Part shown: in pieces, positions 1 to 9,864 of the stretch
Layout of the letters: each line of letters begins with the position of its first letter
Numbering within the stretch: the stretch's first letter is position 1
Position numbers and translations under genes: made by a program
Notes under the pieces: model-generated
What the model was told of the DNA's origin: nothing
The model's input: only the letters and a program-made list of their open reading frames with translations
The model's database searches: none
Assembly: GCA_029448655.1 (NCBI GenBank)
Contig: JACCLO010000015.1
Coordinates: forward strand, 1,116,001-1,180,000
DNA from: Wolfiporia cocos
Taxonomy: Eukaryota > Basidiomycota > Agaricomycetes > Polyporales > Phaeolaceae
DNA: 64,000 nucleotides
Direction of reading: 5' to 3'

Positions 1-13
1 TTTACTGTAACAG

Positions 14-2703
14 CCACCCGACACGCGCTCTATAACAGCATCGCTCGTTGAGCGCTTCCAACATGAACAAGACGGCGCCGACTCGGACAGTTTATCCAGC
101 TATAGGTCCCACGAGCGAGAACCTACAGCAAGCGAGAAGAAGCGCAAGCAACCCAAGGTAGGACTGTTGGATCAAACATGCCTCGTTCGTACTGACGCCC
201 CACAAGGAACCGAACCGCCGCCGCCGTGCGCCGCCGCCGCCGTCGCCTCTGCGTCCTCGGCGTGCCCCCCGTAAACGAGCGTCCGACTTTTTCGACGACG
301 CCAACCCCGTGGGCTACCCACCAACTGCCGCGCCGCCCAGTGCCCCAATCGCTGGGCCATCCAACGCTCACGGAGCGGACGCGCCGCTCGACGCAGAGGA
401 CGACGATGCACAGACCAAGCAGGGGAGCCTGGCAGCTGGCGCCGAGGCGGAGGGTGACCTGGCCTCCAGCCAGGCCGGCGTCGCCTACACGTCCGACTAC
501 TCCTATGCCTCGACCCCGGAGCGCGTCGAAGAGCCCGCCGACCCGGAGACAGTCAGGAAGGCGGTGAAGAGCATGGCAGCGGTGCGCGCGGTTCACGAGC
601 GGGTGTACGAGCGGGCCAAGGCCGTCCGGGCGGCGGTGCGCGGGCAGATGCGCGAGTTGCAGTGGCTGCGGGCGCGCCACGCGCCGGAGCGCGCGCGGCG
701 GATACGCGCGATGGCGTACCTGCTGCACTGGCAGGACAAGCGGCCCGAGTGGGCCGACGAGGAGGTGTACGATTGCGAGACGTATTACCTCGAGCGCGAC
801 ACCGAGGGCAACCTGTTCGAGCCCTATTCGGACGAGGAAGAGGCTCGCGCGGAGCAGAGGAGGGCCGCGGCTCGTCCTGCGGCTGCCGCGTGAGTGGCCA
901 CGCGCCTCTGAGCCGCTCTCCCATGCTGATCACATCTTTGTCTCTAGCCGCAAGGTCGACGTGCCGGAGGGAGCATTGGCGAACATGCTCAATTTCATCC
1001 AAAGCGGCCGCGACGAGCTGGCCACATCGGGATCGCGCTCCGCGACGCGCAACAGCAAGCGCCCTCGCTCGCCCGACAGACCTCTTGGGGAGGATCTGCC
1101 CCCTCGCAAGAAGTCACGCGTCGAGGACGACGCTCCTGCTGCCGACCCCTCCTGGCGCGACAAAGGCAAGGGGAGGATGTTCGTGGAGACCCAGGACGAG
1201 GAGCAAGAGGCAGAGCGCGCCAGCGCGGACGGCGAGGCCGGCCACGGCACTGAGGTGCGCACGTCCTCGACGCCGCCGTTGAAGCACTGGAAGGGCAAGG
1301 GAAGGATGGTCGAGCCCGTGGCGGAGCGCTGGAAGAGCAAGAGCCGGTTGGTCGAGCTCGTAGAGGACGATACGGCGGGGATCGACGTTGGGCCTCCCCT
1401 TGACTATTCGTATCGGGGCATGGACTGGCTTGCCAGGTTTGCGGCGGGGGAAGAGACGCAGTGGGGGGAGTCTTCTGCGGGGGCGAGTGCCGCGCAGGAC
1501 GCTGCTGGCTCTGACGAGGAGAGCGGCGGGTCGCACGGAAGTGTTGGTGAGGACGAGGACGAGGACGAGGACGAGCTCGTCGACGAGTTTGACGAGGAAA
1601 TGATCGATTCGGGCTTCACCAGAACACAGTACTACATCGACGCGAGCGACCCCTTCGCGGCCTTGGGACGTGCCGCCGAGAATCCGCCGGTGGGTAAGGC
1701 GATGTCGGAGGAGGAGGAGACCCGTGTCGTGGCGGAGATGGCACGCGCAATCTCGCGTGCATTCGCAACTGATGATGAGGCGGCGGGCGTTAGCCCTGAG
1801 GTCGATGCACAGAGCGTGAGTGTGGACGACGGCGCGAGTGTGGATGACGGTGCGAATGTGGACGATAGCATACCGAGCGCGATTGCTGATGGCAACGCAC
1901 CGAGCACGGTGGTAGACGACAGCGCGCCGAGCGCGGTTGTAGGTGACAGTGCGCCGAGCGCAATTGTGGAAGACATTGCACCGAGCGCGACTGTGGACGA
2001 CAACGTACCGAGCGCAATCGTGCATGACATTGCACCGAGCGCGACCGCGGACGACGGCGCGACTGCTGACGACAAAGCATCGAAGGCAATTGCTGATGAT
2101 AACGCACCAAGCGCAATCGCTGACGACAGCGCCGTCCCAGATGAGACGTCCCAATCTCATACAGTCGAGTCGTCAACCCCCCTTCCCGCTCCCCAGGCCG
2201 AACGCGTGCCTATCGACGAGGAAGACCGCAGCGGAGCCGTGACCACCCCCCTCTCCAAGGCCAGCATCGCGAGCAAGGAGTCGGAAGAGTCTGTGGAAGA
2301 GACGCACATCGAGTCGATGTTGATCGGTGTTACGGGCCTCGACGAGGATGAGGATGAGGAGGGCACCAGTGAGCCAGTCCGCCTGCCCACGGAGCTGACG
2401 CAGCCGCCCAACATTTCGCCGATGCGAGGAACCGCGGGAGCGTCGATGCAAGGAATCAGTGGACCCTTGCCTACCCAGTCGTCGCCTGTGCCCGAACTCG
2501 AGCCCGCGCAGTCGACCCCTGCGCCCGCATCGGAGCTCAAGCCCGCGCTGGACCCACCTACACCCCAGCAGGACCCTGTTGCGGGACCTAGCACGAATGG
2601 CGCGGGTGATCGCCCACGACGTCCGATGCGCAAGCGCATACCGCCGGCGCCAACTTTACGGCGCAAACGAGAGGCTCAGAAGCAGAATCTTCCTCAGCCA
2701 TAG
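14..2703 (+). CDS. 3' part of acidic, low-complexity nuclear-type protein (start lies before the window)
   Basis: The coding frame enters through an acceptor (AG at 12-13) and runs through exons 14-157, 207-889 and 948-2703, with introns of 49 and 58 bp; all phases agree, giving 860 codons and a TAG at 2701-2703. The first visible exon ends in a basic KKRKQPK stretch and the second begins with an Arg/Pro-rich run, so a nuclear localisation signal is plausible. The region from about residue 130 is charged and helical (a RERxxA-type segment rich in Arg and Ala), followed by long acidic, Ser/Thr/Pro-rich sequence and a basic tail. A ten-residue repeat occupies about 1800-2130. I recognise no catalytic domain and no family. 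High GC and strong codon bias support a real gene. Confidence 0.75.
1801..2135 (+). repeat. In-frame 30-bp tandem repeat coding D-x-A-P-S-A-x-V-x-D units
   Basis: About ten imperfect 30-bp units encode a ten-residue repeat with core D-x-A-P-S-A-x-V. Units differ by single-base changes and keep the frame. This suggests a disordered acidic spacer that may vary in length between strains. Confidence 0.7.
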
Positions 2704-2994
2704 GTGCTCGAGCTGATGTGGCGGAAATCTGTATATTGTGTATTATAAATAGCGAGTCATGGTAGCTGTCGCCATGTCACTGAAGAGTAAGCTTCAGCAA
2801 TCGAGGTGGCATAAGTACCAGAGCCCACTAGTATGAAACATACACAGCAGAAGCGTCAATGTCAAAACGCGTCAAATGATTGCACACACTGTCACAGCTG
2901 CAGTGTCCGTACGGATCATACCGGTCCATGCCAACTCGGTGCGTTCATGCAAGTCGTGTCCCCACCCTCTTGTTCATCTCTGACCAGAAGAATA
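2704..2994. other. 3' flank of the first gene; no further gene seen
   Basis: AT-richer sequence after the stop codon, probably 3' UTR and intergenic DNA. No ORF of interest. It ends at the hAT-like element, whose 8-bp duplication starts at 2987. Confidence 0.5.
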
Positions 2995-3004
2995 TAGTGT
3001 TGTG

Positions 3005-3185
3005 AGGTCCGGTCTCAAGGACCGCTAAAGACCAAGGACCGGACCAGGACCGGACTGACTAGGACCGATTTAACGGTCCGGTCCAGTCCTGGTCCTGACA
3101 CGGTCCTGGTCCCGGTCCTTCTGAGTGGTCAGTTTTTGCAGGACCGGTAAGGACCGGTCTGGACCGGTCCTGGACCGGTCCCGAA
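3005..3185. repeat. Left subterminal GGACCG repeat array
   Basis: Many copies of GGACCG or its complement CGGTCC, often fused into the palindrome GGACCGGTCC. Mirrored by the array at about 3832-3995. Confidence 0.85.
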
Positions 3186-3831
3186 TTTATCATAGAATAG
3201 CACTTATAACGTGGTTACTCCAACGTAGGGAACCATGACTGACCAATTTACAATAAAACCAAAGTATTTAAGACCCCCTAGAGTGGGTCTGCATCATGTA
3301 TATACCACTGGCTATTAGGGTAAACACATCAGACAGAAGCTGACATGAATAGTAACAACCAAAGACCTTCTGATTTATGATACAGTGAAGCACTGCTATT
3401 GTCTTGGGCAATGCTTGGCACACACAGGTTGTCCTCATATTATCACTAGTTTTGCTGACTGACATGGAGCTGTGTATTCTCCCATCCAGTAGTGTTAACA
3501 CTCACATATTATGGTACACATGCATGGTGCATTCAATATCATCCAGTTATTGGCAGAGCACTGCTTAGCGGTAGTTATATGCTACTCATTGTGGCACATA
3601 CAAAAATGCAACACATGATCTCATCAGATACAACTTGAGGTGTGCAGTTACTGCAGTGTCATTTCTGTGTGTTGACTTCAGTATACAATTTTACTTTCAG
3701 AAATCAAGAATCAGTGCACCATAGCCAATTTTTGGGCTGTACTTAGTATGTTCTGGTATATATCGAGTAGTAAGTACACTTTTGTTGCAGTTGCTGACAT
3801 ATAAAACTATAGTTAAGTCAATAACCACTTG

Positions 3832-3995
3832 ATCGGTCCTGGACCGGTCCAGACCGGTCCTAGGACCGCTATAGGACTGCGGTCCTACTTGGAACCGGTC
3901 TTCAGTCCGGTCCCTCGTTGCCCATGGCGGTCCGGTCCTGGTCCCGGTCCTCGGTCCTGCCCAAAACACGCAAAAGACCGGACCGGACCGGACCT
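3832..3995. repeat. Right subterminal GGACCG repeat array
   Basis: Counterpart of the left array, lying just inside the right terminal inverted repeat. Same hexamer in both orientations. Confidence 0.85.
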
Positions 3996-4013
3996 CACAA
4001 CACTAGAAGAATA

Positions 4014-4962
4014 CACTGACGTCCTCAAAAGTTGACCCTTCTTCATACCGCGCCGCGACCCAAAAAGCGCCATCACTTCAGATCCGTCCCCACCTCGCAC
4101 ACATCGGGTGCACCCCTTATGCGAAGACGCGGAACGACGGGCAACATTCCTTTGTCATCGTACGAGCCGTAGAGTGCCGGCCTGCATATCGCTGACGCAA
4201 TAGAGCTCCCGAGACATCGCGCACAGGGAAGCGAAGGTGGGATGTGTTCGGCGGCTAGGATGCCAATGATGTCGTTGGTCAGTGGCATGGCGGATTGCCG
4301 ACCAGCAGAGGTGAGGGAGGCATCGTGCGCTGCACGGATAATATGACCGGATGACGTGAGGGCGTAATGTTGCAAGATATCCAACTATGTTGGTGGTTGC
4401 TATCGTCATGGTCTCAGGGCGTGCGCAGGATCCTTCGTCTTGCTCATCATCCATTGTCCACCACGCTTTCCGCCCCAGAGCGCAATACAGACGGTCGGTA
4501 TACGACACATCGCTCTCCTGAACTCGAGTTGGCATCCAGGACATCTGAAGTGCAATACCTGATTTGTGTGTCCGTATGTGCGACCGAGTAGTACTGCAGT
4601 TGGTGTCGCACACATCGCTAGGTGAGTAAATCAACCGTTGGAGCGCTCCGCGGTAGAGTGTATGGTAGTGTGGAAGTATGGTGGACCAAAGTGCCCTGCC
4701 GATTCGATGGCCATAAAGGGTCGGTGGCATGTAGAAGTGGGAATGATGCATGATGATTCTGCTATAGGGTGCTGGGCACGAGCTTTGTGGTCAAGGAGGG
4801 AGCCATGTGACTGGGGCTCACCCACATGCATAAACCGGGAATGCGAAGAGAGGGCCAGTGCAAGCTCAGAGAGTCTTCACTCGCGAGTCCCAGGGTAACA
4901 TCCACGCGTGTCCTACAGAATGGCAGGCATGAGGATACGGCACATTCATCGAAGGTACCCAC
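4014..4962. other. Unassigned sequence between hAT-like element and F-box-like fragment
   Basis: Only short or shadow ORFs are seen (the longest, minus 4155-4751, has no recognisable domain and looks non-coding). It may hold the 3' UTR of the minus-strand gene fragment next to it. Confidence 0.4.
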
Positions 4963-5325
4963 TCACCGCAAGACTCCTCGCTCATATAATGTCGGCATCT
5001 CCGCCTCGAGCAGGTTTCTCCACCGAGCCGCATCCGGTATGATTGTATATCGACGAGTCAAGAGCACAAGGTCAACATGACATAGCTTCTCATAGTCCTG
5101 GTTGGAGGGTAGCTCGTTGAGATGAGGGCAGATGTCCTTCCTGAGAGCAGATACAGTTTCTTGCAAGTACTCCTCCGCATCCTGGCTACGCGCAGGCACC
5201 CATATGACAATGGAGACCTCGCGCAGCTGTTTCGATACAATGGATTCAAGGATGCTCCACGTCCAGGCATATCCAACCTCAGATGTAGGCAGATGTCGGA
5301 AAAATCCGTGGAGCGTTACAACGCG
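4963..5325 (-). pseudogene. C-terminal fragment of an F-box-like host gene, cut by LTR at 5325/5326
   Basis: The minus-strand frame from 5325 to the stop at 4963 reads as ordinary protein. It contains W-T-W-S-I-L-E-S-I, then a beta/alpha region, and ends near M-P-T-L-Y-E-R-G-V-L-R, the kind of ending typical of the many basidiomycete F-box-type hypothetical proteins. The upstream part is missing, because the LTR of element E1 begins at 5326 and the other flank of E1 does not continue the frame. The family call rests on resemblance only. Confidence 0.45.
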
Positions 5326-6033
5326 TGTTACGGGTTGAATACCCGTTCGTATATTCGAACCGCGAATATAGATCGTTCTTCTGCACGTAGGCACGTCGCC
5401 GTGTGCAAGGCAAATACTCGTTAGATGCATTCGGGTCCTAAGTGAAGTCCTTAGGAGATCGGTTAATATCCAATACGCGTTAGAGGATATAATCTGTTCA
5501 GGTACGAGTCGAATAGAATATAAGACTCGCCTAAGTCCTAGAAGTCAGTGTGCACTTCGAGGACTTAGTCGTTCGGTTGCTCGAGTGAGAAATACTGAGC
5601 GTAGTTTCCTACGTTTGAGAACGAGTATAAGACTTCTTGTTTGTACAACAAGGTCGAGCTGAAGAGCCTCGACGGTACGTACATGAGTTTTTATACTACG
5701 CTAGGTTTCAGGGGTCAAGTCTGTCCCAGATGCCACCGATACTATCTATGCTATAGTCCCAAACGTTTGATAAGTATGGAGTGATATATCTGAGACGATA
5801 GATAGGAATGATGGCGGTTGAACGCCATCTATCAGCTAATAAACGATGAACGTGAAACGGTGGCAGGGTTGGATCTGCCAAAGATGAAACGAGCCCTACG
5901 GACTAGTACAACTGGGGATGCGCCCAGTAAGATCACGAGTGGCCAGGGGAGTTGGTTGTGCAACAAGTCCCTGTATCGTATTCGCCTAGTGGTGAGTTCT
6001 GTCGATATTCGAAGAATCAAAATAACCGTAACA
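5326..6033 (-). repeat. 3' LTR of E1 (708 bp)
   Basis: Starts TGTTACGG and ends CCGTAACA as read on the plus strand, the terminal inverted repeat of this LTR family. A purine-rich tract (AGGGAGGGGCTGA on the minus strand) abuts it at 6034-6046. Related copies lie at 16231, 24058, 32715, 40467 and 57263. Confidence 0.92.
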
Positions 6034-6044
6034 TCAGCCCCTCC

Positions 6045-7499
6045 CTAAGCATTCGTCGGCCTCGACGAATTTTCCAAGTTCCCCTCTTCAGAGTGCCTCG
6101 GCGTCCTGTTCGTTGTAGATGTCGCCGTTCCCGCTGAGGGACGGGGTCGTAGGAGTTCGCCATACGAAGTGTTGGCGGCATTCATTCTGTCGATGACCTG
6201 GTTGATTGAGCCCACAAGTTCTGCAAATATAATCGGGGCAGTCGAGGATCCAGTGGTTAGCGGAACCACATTGTCGACACGGCTGCTCGGGTGAGGGCCT
6301 CGCTGGTACCCATAGGGAAGGGATATCGCGGAGGTATTCGTTATGTTGGTACCTCCAGTGGTGTGCGGCTCGGTGGAGGTTTCGTGCAGCCCATGTTGGT
6401 AGGGAGGCGGTGTCTCGTTCATGCTCCCTCGCACCTCGCTCAAACTCCTCGCGGGTAATACTCTGCACTGAAGGAGATCGTCGAATAGGCGGCGTGCTAT
6501 TCGCTCTTCGCTGTCGCGCTGGGGTAGCCCTAGGGCTCGTCGGGTGTGCAGGTGGTTCACGTCTCCTGTTGCCTCCCATACCAGAAATACGTGGCGTCGG
6601 GTCTCTAACTCCTGTTCGGCGGGCCCTCTGAGTCTCGGTAGGCAACGGAAATAATACTCTATTGCCCTCCATAAAATCAAACGGCCTTGCAACTCGGCGT
6701 CGTTCGTCGGGGGTGAAAAAGCAGGCGGGTCGCGGTGTGTATTCGGGTCGACTGGGAGTAGCGTGCTCGCGATCCTCGAAGTCGTTGAGCGCGTGTCGTA
6801 GTCGGGCCGTCGTGGTGGCGGCCAATCTGTCGATAAGTCTGTCGGTGAGTAGCTCGAGTCCCTCTCTCTGCGCTCTGATCTGCCCCTCCATTCGGACGAG
6901 GTCCTCGGTGATGTTCTGGTACGAGCTGTAGACGTGGGTGAGATCCTGCGCGATGTCGAAGAGGGCCGACCAGCCATCGGCTCGGCCAGCAAAAGGTCCC
7001 TCGGCCCTGTACCAGAGGAGGGCGTGTCTAATCTGCAGATATTGGGGGGAGTACCTTCTTGTTGGCGTACCTCGCGGTCGGCCTTCTCGATGATCTGCAT
7101 CGCCGGGGGTCGTGGTACGGCGGGGGAGTTGGTGGCGAGTCGTCGACATACTATTACTGTCCTGTTTTCGAGTGTCGGGGTTGTCCTGACTCTCGTTCTG
7201 TGGTAGTCTTTTATCACCTCCTTGGAGTGCTCCAAGTTTGCTTCGTCTTCCCATGAATTGTCGGCCGTGGCATAGCCTTTCCACTTGACGAAGTATTGAT
7301 GCTTCTTTCCTTTCCATCTGTCAGCCAAGATGGCTTCGACCTCGTATTCTTCCTGTCCCTTGATGATATCAGGTGGCGGCCGTAAGTAATTGGGTCCGTG
7401 CACCCTTGTTTCTTTGAATGGTTTTAGTAAGGCGGCGTGGAATACCGGATGAACTTTCCAGCTCGTTGGTAATTGCAGCCGGTATGTCGTGGGTCCCAT
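6045..7499 (-). pseudogene. E1 pol, 3' third: end of integrase, chromodomain and C-terminal extension
   Basis: Continues E1 pol beyond the nested insertion (breakpoint in the codons after T-E-K-M-G). It holds the end of the integrase C-terminal region, then a chromodomain with E-Y-E-V-E-A-I-L-x-D-R-W and W-K-G-Y...W-E-D, and a long Arg/Ser/Pro-rich extension to the stop at 6045. The chromodomain places the element in the chromovirus lineage, where it is thought to steer integration to modified chromatin. A second frame is open over the same DNA (6088-7149). Confidence 0.85.
6088..7149 (-). CDS. E1 ORF3 overlapping pol: coiled coil plus two zinc knuckles
   Basis: An intact frame of 353 codons lies inside the 3' end of pol but in a different frame; it starts at ATG 7149-7147 (M-S-T-T-R-H-Q). 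The N-terminal third has a heptad-like helical segment (A-L-F-D-I-A-Q-D-L onwards), the middle is Arg/Pro-rich, and the C-terminus has C-R-Q-C-x4-H-x4-C followed by C-R-T-C-x6-H-x4-C, two nucleic-acid-binding zinc knuckles. The same ORF exists with the same length in E2. It could be a second Gag/nucleocapsid-like product made by frameshifting or a subgenomic mRNA; this is inference. Confidence 0.6.
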   Translation of the reverse strand: MSTTRHQLPRRTTTPGDADHREGRPRGTPTRRYSPQYLQIRHALLWYRAEGPFAGRADGWSALFDIAQDLTHVYSSYQNITEDLVRMEGQIRAQREGLELLTDRLIDRLAATTTARLRHALNDFEDREHATPSRPEYTPRPACFFTPDERRRVARPFDFMEGNRVLFPLPTETQRARRTGVRDPTPRISGMGGNRRREPPAHPTSPRATPARQRRANSTPPIRRSPSVQSITREEFERGAREHERDTASLPTWAARNLHRAAHHWRYQHNEYLRDIPSLWVPARPSPEQPCRQCGSANHWILDCPDYICRTCGLNQPGHRQNECRQHFVWRTPTTPSLSGNGDIYNEQDAEAL

Positions 7500-7984
7500 T
7501 GTCACAAGAAATTCCGGAATAAAGGGGTTTCCTGCTGAGTTATTAACCTTTATTCCCCAGATATTCGCTACGTTATACCTAGCCGCCCGGGACTGCACGT
7601 GCATGGGAAATAGATAAGCTTCTCATATCTTATCTCTTACTTAGGTCACGTGGTACGTCACTGGAGTCACGATCGTTACTTAGTCATGTGCAGCGTAGTC
7701 ACAGTGTGCACAGACCAAGCCATTAGGGCAGGTCTTGTAGCTATAGGAGTCTGCGTCCACATGTATATATACTAGGTAGCGTTCTGAGGTACTCCTCAGA
7801 ACTTATCTTCTCGTCGTTGGGGGTGCGTCCCCTGGCAACCTTTCAATACCGTCTGCTGGCTCGTCTCTTGCGTGCAGGGTCTTAGACGACAAAGCCTGCT
7901 ACGTCCTACTTGGGCGTGGGGGCCTCTATTCATTGCATCTACCTTGTCTCTTTATCTTTACCTGCTTGTCTGTGCAATACGGCA

Positions 7985-8534
7985 TGTCACAAATTATTCC
8001 ACTAATAGTTTGTACTCCCTCGCTATAGGACGCACGCGCGGCGCTAGGCGTACGCCGCGCCTCTGCGCTGTAGCCACCTCCAGCGCCTCCCAGTTATTGC
8101 AGGTCACCTGGTCGTATGGTTAGCGCTGTAGGGTAGCGCGCGCCTCAGGTACCGTCACTTATGGTCACATTGTTACATGTCTTGTTACCTAGCACATGAC
8201 TCATTAGCTACACGGTGCACAGACCAGTAGTTTAGGGCGGGCTCGGTAGTAAATACAAAGCATGTATATAATACGGCGAGATGTGGGCTTACACCCCATC
8301 TCTCAGATTCTCGACAATGGTGTATAACCCTTTCTCGCTTATTGCTGTGTGATCTACTGGCCCGGGGCCCATATCTCGTCTACCTTGTCTGTGAGCCGCC
8401 GCTGCCATCTCGACGTATGACATGCGTGCATGAGCCTCTGCGTTCAGCGCTGGCGCGGTGCCTTGTAGCCTCGATTGTAGGCCTGTATGGATCCCCCTGA
8501 GCCCAGGGGTCGCACAGACAGTGAGTCTGTGTCA
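7985..8534 (+). repeat. 5' LTR of the TRIM-like element
   Basis: 550 bp, TGTCAC...GTGTCA. Contains a TATA-like GTATATAATA at about 8264-8273, and ATCTCTCAGATT at 8298-8309, which is complementary to the sequence just after the LTR. Relatives occur at 17143, 21752, 59943 and 62625. Confidence 0.93.
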
Positions 8535-8535
8535 T

Positions 8536-8547
8536 AATCTGAGAGAT
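8536..8547 (+). promoter_or_regulatory. Primer-binding site of the TRIM, complementary to its own LTR (self-priming type)
   Basis: AATCTGAGAGAT, one base after the 5' LTR, is the exact 12-nt inverse complement of LTR positions 8298-8309. That LTR segment lies about 25-35 bp downstream of the TATA-like box, where the transcript should start. No TGG (tRNA-type) primer site is present at the LTR edge. Confidence 0.75.
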
Positions 8548-9300
8548 ATCTTACCTCCCCTCCGGCGCGAACTGCGTTGGGGCCGAGGGTTCTCCACGTA
8601 CAGGGTGCCATGGCAACGCGGCGGGGCAGCCTCTGGTAGAAGCGCCAGAGGTCCGTAGTCTTACGAGCCCCCACGAAGCGTTACACCAGGCGAAGTACCC
8701 GTGCGGAGTGAGCAAGCAAGTCCGCCCCCTTTCGAACGCAAGGTAGAAGGGGTCGACCGACGTAAGCCCCGTTTGAGGACCCGCCGCCGTCACCCCTGCA
8801 AAGGGAATGCGCGCGCGTGTGGAGGTCTAGGGCAGTCCGGCCACTTACCCCTGGGCGGCAGGGTATCACCAAGAACTGATGATCAGTGGGTATGCGAAGG
8901 AACCCGCAAGGGTCTCCAACCCCACACCGACGATCACGAAGGTCAGAAAGCAATCCACCACGACAGACTATCGAATACCAACGAGCGAACCACATACCCC
9001 GAGGTCGGTGGGCCACGCGTAGCTATGTCGGCGCAAGTCATGAACTTTGACATGTACCAATACGCTCACCGCTGGCGCGCCTCGCCAACTCACGTCGCGG
9101 GATGTAAGGAAACAGGGATGGTCGGTTTGCTCCCAATGTCTCCTGAAGGCTAGCTCACTTCGCTCCACCACCGGCGGAGGGACCGTGCTCCTGGATGCTC
9201 CCCATCCTCCGCGAAGAAGGAATGGGCCTCGAGTCAAACAAGCAACCAAGGTAGCGAGCGTCGTAGGATTCAAGGTAGAACGTCAGGGACGACGTTTTTC

Positions 9301-9314
9301 GAGAGGGGGGGTAA
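9301..9314 (+). promoter_or_regulatory. Polypurine tract of the TRIM
   Basis: GAGAGGGGGGGTAA directly before the 3' LTR; fixes the element orientation as plus. Confidence 0.8.
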
Positions 9315-9864
9315 TGTCACAAATTATTCCACTAATAGTTTGTACTCCCTCGCTATAGGACGCACGCGCGGCGCTAGGCGTACGCCGCGCCTCTGCGCTG
9401 TAGCCACCTCCAGCGCCTCCCAGTTATTGCAGGTCACCTGGTCGTATGGTTAGCGCTGTAGGGTAGCGCGCGCCTCAGGTACCGTCACTTATGGTCACAT
9501 TGTTACATGTCTTGTTACCTAGCACATGACTCATTAGCTACACGGTGCACAGACCAGTAGTTTAGGGCGGGCTCGGTAGTAAATACAAAGCATGTATATA
9601 ATACGGCGAGATGTGGGCTTACACCCCATCTCTCAGATTCTCGACAATGGTGTATAACCCTTTCTCGCTTATTGCTGTGTGATCTACTGGCCCGGGGCCC
9701 ATATCTCGTCTACCTTGTCTGTGAGCCGCCGCTGCCATCTCGACGTATGACATGCGTGCATGAGCCTCTGCGTTCAGCGCTGGCGCGGTGCCTTGTAGCC
9801 TCGATTGTAGGCCTGTATGGATCCCCCTGAGCCCAGGGGTCGCACAGACAGTGAGTCTGTGTCA
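9315..9864 (+). repeat. 3' LTR of the TRIM-like element
   Basis: Same 550-bp sequence as 7985-8534; no difference found by eye. Followed by the CGGCA target duplication. Confidence 0.93.

Larger units (their letters stand above)
2995..4005. mobile_element. Non-autonomous hAT-like DNA transposon (1,011 bp)
   Basis: The element begins TAGTGTTGTGAGGTCCGGTC and ends with its inverse complement, and it is flanked by the 8-bp direct repeat GAAGAATA at 2987-2994 and 4006-4013. An 8-bp duplication with TAGTG-type terminal inverted repeats is diagnostic of the hAT superfamily. Both ends hold dense GGACCG/CGGTCC subterminal repeats (about 3005-3185 and 3832-3995), the usual kind of transposase-binding array in hAT elements. 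The AT-rich centre has no transposase ORF, so it would depend on a hAT transposase encoded elsewhere. Intact duplication and matching ends suggest a fairly recent insertion. Confidence 0.85.
7985..9864 (+). mobile_element. Short non-autonomous LTR retrotransposon (TRIM-like, 1,880 bp)
   Basis: Two 550-bp direct LTRs (7985-8534 and 9315-9864), apparently identical by eye, enclose 780 bp. The 5-bp duplication CGGCA lies at 7980-7984 and 9865-9869. A purine tract precedes the 3' LTR, and a primer-binding site follows the 5' LTR. The internal part encodes no gag or pol; ORFs such as plus 8701-9153 show no known domain. Matching LTRs imply a very recent insertion, so an autonomous partner should exist elsewhere in the genome. 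Confidence 0.9.

Noticed and set aside
1114..2160. Long minus-strand ORF over the first gene
   Set aside because: Shadow of the GAC/GCG-rich plus-strand repeats; no domain, and the spliced plus-strand model explains the region.
4155..4751. Minus ORF of 198 codons
   Set aside because: No recognisable domain, no intron structure and odd composition; not supported as a gene.
8701..9153. 150-codon ORF inside the TRIM
   Set aside because: No Gag, protease or RT motif; other frames are equally open. Treated as non-coding.
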